Shown: one piece after another, positions 51,958-60,597 of the stretch
How the letters are laid out: the number at the start of each line of letters is the position of its first letter
Position numbering within the stretch: the first letter of the stretch is position 1
Source: Candidatus Puniceispirillum sp.
Lineage (GTDB): Bacteria > Pseudomonadota > Alphaproteobacteria > Caedimonadales > UBA1908
Length of the DNA stretch: 64,000 bases
Reading direction: 5' to 3'
Assembly: GCA_013822015.1 (NCBI GenBank)
Contig: PNJU01000010.1
Coordinates: forward strand, 1-64,000
Made by a program: the position numbers and the translations under genes
Notes under the pieces: model-generated
The model's database searches: none
Told to the model about the DNA's origin: nothing
The model's input: the letters and a program-made list of their open reading frames with translations, nothing else

Positions 51958-53419
51958 CATGGGATGGCTTGTGGTTTGGGTGGGTATGAGCGGATGCATG
52001 AGCGATACGCGCACCCTGGCGCCGATGGCACCAGACCAGCCGTGGCGCCAGGAGGAGAAGGTAGAGTCACAAAAGACAGGTTTTGCATTGCCAAGAGAGG
52101 CGGCCGCGCCCGCACCCCACCCCCACAATCCCATTGATCCAAAGCGTCGCTACACATTGCCTGAGCTCATTGACCTGGCGCAGAAAAATAATCCCGATAC
52201 CCGCATCGCTTGGGAGACGTCAAAGCAAGCGGCGGCGGCCGTGGGGCTGGCCCAGTCAGCTTACCTGCCGGAATTGAGCGCGCAGGTCTTAGGGGGCTTT
52301 GAGCGCACGCCCCTTCCCATTCCAAAAGATTTGAAGCCCAAGGGATATTTTACGGCCCACACAAAAGAGCTTTTACCGTCACTCGTGATTAAGTGGCTCC
52401 TGTTTGATTTTGGGCGCCGGGACGCCCAAGTGGAGGGGGCGCGCGCCTTGTCCACCGCGTCCAACGCGGCGTTTACGGGAAAGCATCAAAAACTGATCTT
52501 TGAGGTCTCCAAGGCCTACTTTGTGCTGGACGCGACCCATGCGCAACTTGATGTGGCCGAGCGCGCCCTCAAAAACGCAAAGCTTCTCCAAGAGGCAGCA
52601 AGCGACAAGGCAAAGCAAGGCCTTGCCACAACCGTTGAGGTGGCCATTGCCGCGCGCGAGGTAGCCCAGGCCCAGCTGGACCTTGAGCATGCACGCGCAA
52701 ATGACCGTGAGGCCTATTACGCTTTGATGGAAACCCTTGGCTTGAATCCTACGCTGCGTATTCAGGTGGAGAGCGCGCGCGGATCCGATCTGCCCAAAGG
52801 ACTTGAGAGGGATGTGGATACCTACATCACCCGTGCGCTGAGCCAGAGGCCAGATGTGGCGGCGGCCTATGCGAATGTGCGCGCCAGTGAGGCGGGGGTG
52901 AAAGGGGCGCGTGCGGCCTATTATCCCACCCTTGGCGCCGAGGCAGCCCTGAGCCAAAATATGGGCACCGTAAAGATCGACAGCGGGCCCAGTTTCCATG
53001 TGAATAAGCCGGCTTCTGCCATTTTGTTTCGTGTGAGTATGCCCCTTTACGACGGTGGGCTGCGTTCCTACGCCATGCGCATTGCGCGCTCGAAAAAGAA
53101 AGAAGCAAAGGCGGAGCTGGAAAAGGCCCAGGACCAGGCGATCCATCAAGTGGCCCAGGCCTACGACGCCTTTAAAAGCGCGCTGGCGTCTTATCAAGCG
53201 GCGCGCGCCCTTGTGAAGGCCTCAGATACGGCCGCGCGCGCGGCCCTTGATGCCTATCACCAAGGGGTTGGGACTTTCACAGATAGTATGACCAGTCAAA
53301 CCAAAAGCACCCAGGCCCACGCAGCCCAGGTTCACGCCCATGCCATGGTTTTAACCAGCGCTGCCGCCTTGGCTTTTGCCACGGGTGATTTAACCTCAAT
53401 AGCCGCGCTGGACTCTTAA
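51947..53419 (+). CDS. TolC/NodT-family outer-membrane efflux lipoprotein
   Basis: 490 residues from the ATG at 51947 (AAGGAG upstream, 11-base overlap with FUSC). A lipobox-like GMSGC (Cys17) suggests a NodT-type lipoprotein. Two outer-membrane efflux (OEP) repeats follow: YTLPELIDLAQKNNPDTRIAWE to about residue 280, then RALSQRPDVAAAYANVRASEAGVKGARAAYYPTL to the end. It forms the outer-membrane channel of the YtcA-HlyD-FUSC pump and completes the operon. Confidence 0.9.
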   Translation: MKRNMGWLVVWVGMSGCMSDTRTLAPMAPDQPWRQEEKVESQKTGFALPREAAAPAPHPHNPIDPKRRYTLPELIDLAQKNNPDTRIAWETSKQAAAAVGLAQSAYLPELSAQVLGGFERTPLPIPKDLKPKGYFTAHTKELLPSLVIKWLLFDFGRRDAQVEGARALSTASNAAFTGKHQKLIFEVSKAYFVLDATHAQLDVAERALKNAKLLQEAASDKAKQGLATTVEVAIAAREVAQAQLDLEHARANDREAYYALMETLGLNPTLRIQVESARGSDLPKGLERDVDTYITRALSQRPDVAAAYANVRASEAGVKGARAAYYPTLGAEAALSQNMGTVKIDSGPSFHVNKPASAILFRVSMPLYDGGLRSYAMRIARSKKKEAKAELEKAQDQAIHQVAQAYDAFKSALASYQAARALVKASDTAARAALDAYHQGVGTFTDSMTSQTKSTQAHAAQVHAHAMVLTSAAALAFATGDLTSIAALDS

Positions 53420-53438
53420 AGAGGGAACCACATATCCC

Positions 53439-53466
53439 TTGTGTTTCGGGCAAGGTTTCTGCTAGG
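53439..53466 (+). promoter_or_regulatory. Predicted promoter of the D-amino-acid transaminase gene
   Basis: TTGTGT (53439-53444), 16 bases, GCTAGG (53461-53466), the same layout as the promoter before the secreted hydrolase gene. The leader to the ATG at 53511 is about 38 bases. Confidence 0.45.
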
Positions 53467-53510
53467 TTTGGGCGTGCCTTTCCTTGCGTCACGTCAACAC
53501 GGTTTTTAAA

Positions 53511-54470
53511 ATGTCACGACTTGTTTACATCAATGGACTCTACGTACCCCAAGACACTGCCCTTATTGAGGTGAATGATCGGGGATTTCAATTTGGAGAC
53601 GGCGTTTATGTCGTGGCCTCCCTCTATAACGGCCGCGCCATTGATTTGGACGCGCATCTTGGGCGTCTCGAGGGCTATGGGAAAGATATCCAGATTGCCC
53701 TTCCCTTTGCCAAAGAGGTGCTCAAGGGTGTGTGTTTAGAGCTCATCCGTCGCAACCGTGTAAAAGAGGGCAGCCTTTATATCCAGATGACTCGTGGGTG
53801 CGCTCCCCGGGTGCATCCCTTTCCCGACGCGCCCGTCTCCCCCAGTTTAGTCATGATCATTAAGCAAAGCGCTGTGCCGTTGGACGCCGCACGCTTGCCC
53901 CATGTGAAGGTCATGTCCACGCCCGATATTCGCTGGCGTCGCCCCCACATTAAGGCGACCTCCCTTTTGCCCACGGTGCTTTTGCGCCAAATGGCCAAGG
54001 AGGAAGGGTGTTTTGATGCATGGTTAACGGATGAGGACGGGGCTGTGAGCGAGGGCGCCAGCTGTAACGCGTATATTGTGACCCGCGCGGGAGTTCTTGT
54101 GACACGTCCCCAGGATGGCAGCCTTGTGCCGGGGGTAACCCGCACCCGTCTTTTGGCGTTGGCGCGGGCCGCCGGTATCTCCGTGGAGGAGCGCCCCTTT
54201 ACCGTTGAGGAAGTCAAGGACGCGGCAGAGGCCTTTTTGTCAGGGGCTGTGTCCATGGTCAAGTGCGTGACCCATATCGACGGGCACCAGATCGGGACGG
54301 GGGTCGCTGGCCCCATCACCACGCGCATGGCAAATCTTTACTTTGATTACTGCCGCATGACGACCAAAGACGCGGCGCCCGCGCGCACGTCTTATCTAGG
54401 GTTTAAGCGCCCAAGGACGGCCGCTATCGAGGGTGCGCACACTCACAAAACGTGGGCTCTGGCCAGTTAA
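53511..54470 (+). CDS. dat: D-amino-acid transaminase (class IV PLP aminotransferase)
   Basis: 319 residues from the ATG at 53511. The fold-type IV signature is clear: YVVASLYNGR, the Schiff-base Lys148 in RPHIKATSLLPTVL, E-G-x-S-x-N in SEGASCNAYIV, and TRTRLLALAR. D-alanine aminotransferase supplies D-Glu or D-Ala for peptidoglycan; a branched-chain enzyme is less likely from the start DRGFQFGDGVYVV. The C-terminal 40 residues go beyond the family end and lie antisense to the last 75 bases of comEC. Confidence 0.9.
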   Translation: MSRLVYINGLYVPQDTALIEVNDRGFQFGDGVYVVASLYNGRAIDLDAHLGRLEGYGKDIQIALPFAKEVLKGVCLELIRRNRVKEGSLYIQMTRGCAPRVHPFPDAPVSPSLVMIIKQSAVPLDAARLPHVKVMSTPDIRWRRPHIKATSLLPTVLLRQMAKEEGCFDAWLTDEDGAVSEGASCNAYIVTRAGVLVTRPQDGSLVPGVTRTRLLALARAAGISVEERPFTVEEVKDAAEAFLSGAVSMVKCVTHIDGHQIGTGVAGPITTRMANLYFDYCRMTTKDAAPARTSYLGFKRPRTAAIEGAHTHKTWALAS

Positions 54471-56438
54471 CCATACAAGGGTGCCCCCCATGGCTGGGAG
54501 GTCCTTTTCCTGTAAAAAGACTTGGGTGCCCTTGGAGAGGGTGAGGGGTGAAAGACCCAGGACCCAGTTATCTTGAAAGCACACGCGCCCATCGGTAAAA
54601 AACCCGTCCATCTCAGACGCAAGGGCCTCAGCCGGCGCCAAGCCACAACTTTCGGCCCACACTTGCCTTGCAAAGCGCCCCGCGCGCTTTGACACCACCC
54701 AGAGCTGGTTATGTGAGTCCTTCACGCCAATCACTTTTTGATCACTTGAAATAAAAAGATCCGGCACGGGTGAGGCAAAAAGCCACAGCGCTAGCCCCAC
54801 GGACATGGGCGCCAGGCCGAAGAAGCGCTTCTTCGTCACCACAAGGCACATCCACAACCCCCCAAGTGTGATGAGGGCCATGACGCCGTCGCGCGGCGTG
54901 GGGACGGGCACGTGGGCGCCGGGCCAGGAGGCCACACTTTCTGCCATTTTAATCAGCATCTCCATGGCCCACGACAAAACGGGAGACAGTCCAAAATCGT
55001 ATCCAAGGGGCATGGACAGAAGACTCAAAAGCAAAAGGGGAATCAGCACAAAGGTCGTCCAAGGTACCGCCATGAGGTTGGCGGGGATGGCTTGTAAGGT
55101 GAGGGTGTGGAAAGTTGCGGCCAGGTAAGGGGTTGTGGCAACCGTTGCAATGAGGGTTGTCAGGGTCACCCCCCCAAGATAGGTGAGGGTGCGCAAAAAC
55201 GTGCTATCGGACTTTGGTATGAGCAAAAGGTTGTAGGTGCGCATGGCGTCATAGGCGGCAATGAGGGCAAGGGCGGCGGCAAAGGACAGGACAAAGCTTG
55301 CGCTCATAAGCGCCTCGGGAAGGAAGAGCAGAATCAAAAAGGCCGCCAGTGAAATGTTGCGCAGGGTAAAGGCCGTGCGGTCCACAAGGACGCCGCCAAG
55401 CACGATCCCTGTCATCACAAGGGCACGGGTGGCGGGCAGAGAGCCCCCACAAATGAGCCAGTAAAAGGCAGTGCCCGCCAGTGCGATGGCCGCGGCCCAT
55501 TTCTTGATGGGAAAGGCAAGGGCCAGGGGCGGGATGAGCACCAGAAGAAAACGCACGCTGATGAAAATGAAGCCCGCCACAACGCTCAAGTGAAGGCCGG
55601 AGATGGCCAGAAGGTGGGCGGTTCCCGAGTCCGCGAAGGCTTTGCGGATGTCTTCTGGAATGCTGGAGCGCTCACCCGTCACAAGGGCCTTTGCAATGGC
55701 ACTGGCGGGAAAGGTCAGGTGCGCCTCAAAGTAACGATTCAGCCGCGTGCGCAGATTTTCAATGGTCACATGGATGCGCTTGCGCACAGAAGGGCCCGTG
55801 GGTGCATCATCAGTGAGTAGGCGCGGCGGGGTGAGGGCGTGCCCTTGGGCGCCGATGCCTTCAAAAAATGTTTGCCGCCGGGTGTGGTGCGCGCCGGGCA
55901 CGGCTGGCTCAGGTGCGGGCGTGAGGACGGCTTTGACCTTTAAAAGATCACCCGGCACAAGGTGGGTGCTGATCTGTAGGCGCCCGCGAAGGGTGATGCG
56001 TACCTTGGGCACAGGAAGGTGCGTAAAGGGCTTTTGAAACTGGGGGTCCAGAAGCGTAATGCGCTGATAGGTGGGGTAGGTCTCCACCTGGGACAGGCGG
56101 CCTTCAATCCATTGGGGCGGGAGTTCCTCTTTGAGAAGAGGGGTGGACAGAAGATGACTGCGCAGGGTGGGCGAGGCAACACCTAACATCGTGATGAGGA
56201 TGGGTACCAAGATGAAATAGACAAGGCGTCTATTGCGCAGTAAAAATGTGAGGGCGCCAAGGGCCAGCGTCACACTTGTGGTCACGCGCCAGTCAGGCTC
56301 GTAAGGGAGAGAGAAATAACCCCAAATGCCAATTCCCAAGAACACCGGCGCCCAGTAAAAAAGGCGTGTGTCCTGAAACAGGAAAGTTTCAAGGAACGCC
56401 TCCAGACGGGATGCATGGCGTGAGAAGATGTGATACAC
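54396..56438 (-). CDS. comEC: ComEC/Rec2 family DNA-uptake channel protein
   Basis: 680 residues. N-terminal membrane part and OB-like domain (DUF4131, about 20-190), then the Competence domain with AISGLHLSVVAGF and about ten membrane segments. The region after about residue 570 is soluble but has no recognisable metallo-lactamase HxHxDH motif, so the nuclease-like domain seen in Bacillus ComEC is absent or very reduced. It would carry single-stranded DNA across the inner membrane. The GTG start at 56438 has only a weak AGG upstream. Convergent with dat. Confidence 0.9.
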   Translation of the reverse strand: MYHIFSRHASRLEAFLETFLFQDTRLFYWAPVFLGIGIWGYFSLPYEPDWRVTTSVTLALGALTFLLRNRRLVYFILVPILITMLGVASPTLRSHLLSTPLLKEELPPQWIEGRLSQVETYPTYQRITLLDPQFQKPFTHLPVPKVRITLRGRLQISTHLVPGDLLKVKAVLTPAPEPAVPGAHHTRRQTFFEGIGAQGHALTPPRLLTDDAPTGPSVRKRIHVTIENLRTRLNRYFEAHLTFPASAIAKALVTGERSSIPEDIRKAFADSGTAHLLAISGLHLSVVAGFIFISVRFLLVLIPPLALAFPIKKWAAAIALAGTAFYWLICGGSLPATRALVMTGIVLGGVLVDRTAFTLRNISLAAFLILLFLPEALMSASFVLSFAAALALIAAYDAMRTYNLLLIPKSDSTFLRTLTYLGGVTLTTLIATVATTPYLAATFHTLTLQAIPANLMAVPWTTFVLIPLLLLSLLSMPLGYDFGLSPVLSWAMEMLIKMAESVASWPGAHVPVPTPRDGVMALITLGGLWMCLVVTKKRFFGLAPMSVGLALWLFASPVPDLFISSDQKVIGVKDSHNQLWVVSKRAGRFARQVWAESCGLAPAEALASEMDGFFTDGRVCFQDNWVLGLSPLTLSKGTQVFLQEKDLPAMGGTLVWLTGQSPRFVSVRTLDSGRPWALKP

Positions 56439-56488
56439 CTGGTGATCAGCAGTTTTACCTGAGCCTTACGACACTTTAGGGGGAAATC

Positions 56489-57895
56489 ATGTCCGTTGTC
56501 ACTCGCTTTGCGCCTTCGCCTACGGGTTTTTTACATATTGGATCGGCGCGCACCGCACTGTTTAACTATCTCTACGCGCGTCATTTTGGGGGCACCTTTT
56601 TGCTGCGCATTGAAGACACGGACCGTGCGCGCTCAACCCAAGAGGCCATCGACGCTATCCTTGACGGCATGAAGTGGTTGGGCCTTGAGTGGGACGGAGA
56701 GCCAATTTTTCAGTTCGCCCGGGCGGCTCGTCACGCGGACGTTGCAAAAACGCTCATGGACAGTGGTAAGGCGTACCCGTGCTCTTGTACCCCTGAAGAG
56801 CTTGATGAGATGCGCGCCAAGGCAAAGGCGGCGGGCTTGCCTCCCAAGTATGATGGCCGGTGCCGTACACACGGCGCCGCGCCCGGCAAGCCCTTTGTGG
56901 TGCGCCTCAAAGCCCCCCAGGAAGGGCGCACAACTATCCAAGACCATGTGCAAGGTGAGGTAGGTGTGGATAACGCCCAGCTCGATGATCTGGTGCTTTT
57001 GCGCTCGGACGGCACGCCCACCTATATGCTGTCCGTTGTGGTGGATGATCACGACATGAGCGTGACCCACATCATCCGGGGTGATGATCACCTGACCAAC
57101 ACCTTCCGCCAGGCTCAGATCTATGCTGGCATGGGCTGGGACCTGCCAGATGTCGCCCACATTCCCCTGATCCACGGGCCTGATGGGGCAAAGATGTCCA
57201 AGCGTCACGGCGCTTTGGGCGTGGACGCGTACCGGGACATGGGGCTTTTGCCTGAGGCGCTGTGTAACTACTTAAGCCGCTTGGGATGGTCCCATGGCGA
57301 CGACGAGATTTTCTCCCGCGCCCAGGCGATATCCTGGTTTGATCTGACAAGCGTGGGACGCGCGCCTGCGCGCTTTGATATGGCGAAACTCGAGCACCTC
57401 AATGCCCACTATTTGCGGGGCCTCGACAACGCACGTCTTGTGGAGATGATCACACCAGACCTTGAGAAGATCCTTGGCAGTGCGCTGACAGACCTTCACA
57501 AGACACGCTTAGAAAGAGGGATGCAGGGCCTTAAAGAGCGCGCGCGCACGCTGACTGATCTGGCCCAAAGTGCGCTTTTCTACGTACACCCTGTGCCCCT
57601 TGTCTTTGAGCCCAAGGCCAGGGACCTTTTGTCAGGTGAGGCTATTTCCCATCTGCGCCTCGTTGTTGCGGCGCTGCACGAGGTGACAACCTGGGACGAA
57701 GCCACCCTTGAGGGGCTTGTGCGCGCGCTTGCCGAAAACACCCATCACAAGCTTGGCACCTTTGCCCAGCCCTTGCGCGCAGCCCTGACAGGACGGGCCG
57801 TATCGCCTAGTCTTTTTGAAGTGATGGAGATCCTTGGGAAAGACGAGACTTTGGAAAGACTCGAAAATGTGATATACAGGAATGAGGATTCATAA
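56489..57895 (+). CDS. gltX: Glutamate--tRNA ligase
   Basis: 468 residues. Class I signatures: HIGS in [17 protein letters not shown] and KMSKR in [14 protein letters not shown]; also [13 protein letters not shown] and [16 protein letters not shown]. It charges tRNA-Glu. In alphaproteobacteria lacking GlnRS a GluRS also charges tRNA-Gln before amidation by GatCAB; which kind this is cannot be decided here, although two tRNA-Gln genes are in the window. AGGGGG precedes the ATG. gltA follows 20 bases later. Confidence 0.97.
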   Translation: MSVVTRFAPSPTGFLHIGSARTALFNYLYARHFGGTFLLRIEDTDRARSTQEAIDAILDGMKWLGLEWDGEPIFQFARAARHADVAKTLMDSGKAYPCSCTPEELDEMRAKAKAAGLPPKYDGRCRTHGAAPGKPFVVRLKAPQEGRTTIQDHVQGEVGVDNAQLDDLVLLRSDGTPTYMLSVVVDDHDMSVTHIIRGDDHLTNTFRQAQIYAGMGWDLPDVAHIPLIHGPDGAKMSKRHGALGVDAYRDMGLLPEALCNYLSRLGWSHGDDEIFSRAQAISWFDLTSVGRAPARFDMAKLEHLNAHYLRGLDNARLVEMITPDLEKILGSALTDLHKTRLERGMQGLKERARTLTDLAQSALFYVHPVPLVFEPKARDLLSGEAISHLRLVVAALHEVTTWDEATLEGLVRALAENTHHKLGTFAQPLRAALTGRAVSPSLFEVMEILGKDETLERLENVIYRNEDS

Positions 57896-57915
57896 TAATC
57901 AGGGAGTTCACATTC

Positions 57916-59223
57916 ATGGGATCAGAAAAAAGCGTGCCCGTTACATTTACGGACGCAGGTGAGCATAAATCCATCGACTTGCCACTTATGGAAGGGGTCT
58001 TGGGACCCAAGGTGCTTGACGTGCGCAAGCTTTACGCAGATCACGGGTACTTTACCTATGATCCCAGTTTTTCCTCCACCGCAAGTTGCGAGTCAAAGAT
58101 CACCTTTATTGATGGTGATGAAGGCATCCTCCTGCACAGGGGATACCCCATCCAACAGCTGGCGGCCCAAAGTGACTTCATGGAGGTCGCTTGCCTGCTT
58201 CTCCACGGTGAGCTTCCCACCGCGCGTGAGAAAGAAGATTTCGTCAACAGCATCACCCACCACACCATGGTGCATGAGCAACTGATTCACTTCTACCGAG
58301 GGTTCCGCCGCGACGCACATCCCATGGCCATTATGGTGGGTGTTGTGGGGGCCTTGTCCGCGTTTTATCACGACAGCTTGGACATCAATGATCCGAACCA
58401 GCGTGAAATTGCCGTGCACCGCATGATTGCCAAGATGCCCACCATCGCAGCCATGGCTTACCGTTACTCCATCGGCATGCCCTTTAACTATCCACAAAAT
58501 CACTTAAGCTACGCGGCGAATTTCCTTCACATGATGTTCGCCATGCCCACGGAGCCTTACCGCGTAAGCCCCGTCATGGAAAAGGCCATGGACCGTATCT
58601 TTATCCTCCATGCGGATCATGAGCAAAACGCCTCCACCTCTACGGTGCGCTTGGCCAGCTCCAGCGGCGCCAATCCATTTGCGTGTGTGGCCGCCGGTAT
58701 TGCGTGTCTTTGGGGGCCTGCCCACGGCGGCGCCAACGAGGCGGTTTTGAATATGCTCAAGGAAATTGGGAGTGTTGACCGTATCCCAGAGTTTATCGCA
58801 AGGGCTAAGAACAAGGATGATCCTTTCCGTCTCATGGGCTTTGGTCACCGTGTCTATAAGAACTACGATCCGCGCGCCAGCGTGCTGCGCGAAAGCTGTT
58901 ATGAGATTTTGAAAGAACTTGGCCATGGGGCTGAGCCTCTTCTGGATCTGGCCCTTGAGCTTGAGAAAATTGCCCTCCACGATCCGTACTTTATCGAGAA
59001 GAAGCTCTTCCCCAACGTGGACTTCTATTCCGGTATTATCTTGAAGGCCATGGGGATTCCCATTTCCATGTTCACGGTGCTTTTTGCCGTATCGCGTACC
59101 GTTGGGTGGTTGTCCCAGTGGAAAGAAATGATTGACGATCCCCATATGCGCATTGGCCGCCCGCGTCAACTTTATACAGGTCACGCCCAACGGGATTACG
59201 TACCAGCATCCAAAAGACCCTAA
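57916..59223 (+). CDS. gltA: Citrate synthase
   Basis: 435 residues, type II length. Catalytic residues are visible: His in [10 protein letters not shown], His in [14 protein letters not shown] and Asp in [10 protein letters not shown]; the N-terminal domain with [33 protein letters not shown] is typical of the NADH-sensitive hexameric type of Gram-negative bacteria. First step of the TCA cycle. Pairing with gltX is common in alphaproteobacteria. Confidence 0.97.
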   Translation: MGSEKSVPVTFTDAGEHKSIDLPLMEGVLGPKVLDVRKLYADHGYFTYDPSFSSTASCESKITFIDGDEGILLHRGYPIQQLAAQSDFMEVACLLLHGELPTAREKEDFVNSITHHTMVHEQLIHFYRGFRRDAHPMAIMVGVVGALSAFYHDSLDINDPNQREIAVHRMIAKMPTIAAMAYRYSIGMPFNYPQNHLSYAANFLHMMFAMPTEPYRVSPVMEKAMDRIFILHADHEQNASTSTVRLASSSGANPFACVAAGIACLWGPAHGGANEAVLNMLKEIGSVDRIPEFIARAKNKDDPFRLMGFGHRVYKNYDPRASVLRESCYEILKELGHGAEPLLDLALELEKIALHDPYFIEKKLFPNVDFYSGIILKAMGIPISMFTVLFAVSRTVGWLSQWKEMIDDPHMRIGRPRQLYTGHAQRDYVPASKRP

Positions 59224-59240
59224 GAGGATACACCGCACCC

Positions 59241-59435
59241 ATGACACGCAAGCCGTTATCGCTTTTGGACAAATGTTCTCAGGCTGCGCGCCGCGTGGGT
59301 GCGGCTTTCCCCGTGAGTGCCGCCAATGACAATCGCATTTCCTTTAAGGGGTTTGTGACAAAGGGGCTTTTTCTGCTTATTGTCCTCATAATGTTTGTGT
59401 TGGTCGTGGGGAACCAGTTCGGCCTTTTGCCGTAA
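59241..59435 (+). CDS. Small single-pass membrane protein of unknown function
   Basis: 64 residues: a basic, hydrophilic first half (MTRKPLSLLDKCSQAARRVG) and one membrane helix near the C-terminus (GLFLLIVLIMFVLVVG). It starts 18 bases after the gltA stop with a poor Shine-Dalgarno, so it would be read as part of the gltX-gltA transcript. No family recognised. The charge distribution and intact frame make it plausible, not certain. Confidence 0.5.
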   Translation: MTRKPLSLLDKCSQAARRVGAAFPVSAANDNRISFKGFVTKGLFLLIVLIMFVLVVGNQFGLLP

Positions 59436-59449
59436 GTTGTACCCGTGAG

Positions 59450-59482
59450 ACTTTCAGCACGCTTCTGACGCGTGCTGAAAGT
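59450..59482. repeat. Perfect 13-bp hairpin after the gltX-gltA region
   Basis: ACTTTCAGCACGC (59450-59462), 7-base loop, and the exact complement (59470-59482). No T-run follows on either side, so if it stops transcription it would need another factor; it might instead stabilise the 3' end of the mRNA. Confidence 0.7.
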
Positions 59483-59530
59483 GTGTGCCAAACAACAGCG
59501 TCCTATCCAAAAGCGCTCATTCTTAATAGA

Positions 59531-59581
59531 TTCGGCTATATAGATCAACGTTGGGGGTGTTACCACTCATCTATAGCCGAA
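59531..59581. repeat. Imperfect inverted repeat in the gltA-ywqG gap
   Basis: TTCGGCTATATAGAT (59531-59545) and ATCTATAGCCGAA (59569-59581) are inverted copies that differ by one TA. The following 70 bases contain another small inverted repeat (CGTGTA/TACACG, 59612-59629). The 320-base gap has no protein gene; it may be a dispersed repeat or a regulatory region. Confidence 0.55.
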
Positions 59582-59651
59582 CCATTATAATTTGATAATG
59601 CGTCACTCGCCGCTCGTGTATACGTCTACACGTCGCTTTCCTCGTATCCTG

Positions 59652-59680
59652 TTGTCACATTAAACTGCTCTAGCTATATA
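59652..59680 (+). promoter_or_regulatory. Predicted promoter of the YwqG-like pair
   Basis: TTGTCA (59652-59657), exactly 17 bases, TATATA (59675-59680), inside GCTATATA. The leader to the first gene is about 70 bases and starts with a T-rich run. Confidence 0.55.
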
Positions 59681-59758
59681 GAGCCTTTAGAGGTCTGGAT
59701 TTTTTTTGCCAATTGGTCTATACAAATTGAATCATGTTTTGGAGGATCGTGAAAAGTT

Positions 59759-60589
59759 TTGTTTGAACTTCTTGTCTCAGTACTGCGTTTTTTTGGAGGG
59801 GTGTTGGAAATTTTTGATGTGTTCCATTCAGTAAAGAAAGCCAACGCGCCTTCAGGCTTGGAAAAACCTTGGTCGGATGCGCCCCTTGAGGCCTCTTATT
59901 TTGTCGAAGACGTGGTGCTCATTCACGAAGATCGTACTTTGCGCTGCGACGTTTTTTCGTCACGTTTTGGTGGCGTGCCCATGGGGCGACTGGACGAGGT
60001 ATGGCCTACCTATGATGAGCTTGACCCAAAGACTGCGCAGCGTGATCAATTTTTTAACTATGTCCGTGAGGTTGATGACCTTGAGTTATTTTTTATAGGG
60101 CAAATCAATGTGCAGGACCTGCCGTTTGTGCCTGAAATTCTTAAAGATGTGGCGTTAATCAGCATTTTTGTGGACCCTCATTTTCTAAGCGGCGAGAGAT
60201 GTCTTGTGCGGGTGTATGAAACTTTGGAAGGGCTTGTGCCTTTAAGTATCCCCCAAAAGGCTTCAGGCCACAAACCATGTGCCATGGCCTTTGAAAAAAG
60301 TACAGATATGCCCTTAGATGAAGAAGTGTATCCTGTTGAGATGAGTCTAGAAGAGGTTGAAGCTAATCAAGAGGCGCACGTGTGGGCTTCAAAGATTGGC
60401 GGCTATGCAAGTTCCATTCAAGATGACCCCTTCGAATTACGCCACCCTGCAAAACCTCAGTTCTGTTTGCAGTTATTTGAGATTAAAAGCTTGGGCGTGG
60501 GCTGGGTAGACGCGGGTGCCTTTTACCTCGCCCGTGGCACGGCCCCCGGCCACACCCATGAATGGTTTTGTGATATCCAGTTTCATTAG
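59759..60589 (+). CDS. YwqG-like (DUF1963) protein, copy 1
   Basis: 276 residues. The YwqG/DUF1963 pattern is recognisable: LELFFIGQINVQDLPFVPEILKDVALISIFVDP, then SKIGGYASSIQDDP and the final LGVGWVDAGAFYLARG. Function of the family is unknown. The start is doubtful: TTG at 59759 is 13 bases after GGAGG, while a GTG at 59749 in another frame is better placed but closes after five codons, so a frame error is conceivable. The next gene is a diverged copy with an identical 86-bp end. Confidence 0.72.
   Translation: MFELLVSVLRFFGGVLEIFDVFHSVKKANAPSGLEKPWSDAPLEASYFVEDVVLIHEDRTLRCDVFSSRFGGVPMGRLDEVWPTYDELDPKTAQRDQFFNYVREVDDLELFFIGQINVQDLPFVPEILKDVALISIFVDPHFLSGERCLVRVYETLEGLVPLSIPQKASGHKPCAMAFEKSTDMPLDEEVYPVEMSLEEVEANQEAHVWASKIGGYASSIQDDPFELRHPAKPQFCLQLFEIKSLGVGWVDAGAFYLARGTAPGHTHEWFCDIQFH
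60503..60588 (+). repeat. 86-bp perfect direct repeat, first copy
   Basis: The last 86 bases of YwqG copy 1 (to the second base of its stop codon) are identical, base for base, to 61291-61376 at the end of copy 2. Codon third positions match as well, which protein-level selection does not explain. Confidence 0.95.
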
Positions 60590-60597
60590 GGTTTTGT

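Noticed and set aside
52379-53197. 272-codon open frame antisense to the TolC-like gene
   Set aside because: Shadow of a strongly codon-biased gene; no start signal and no known domain.
58504-59247. 247-codon open frame antisense to citrate synthase
   Set aside because: Citrate synthase is certain here; the antisense frame shows no protein features.
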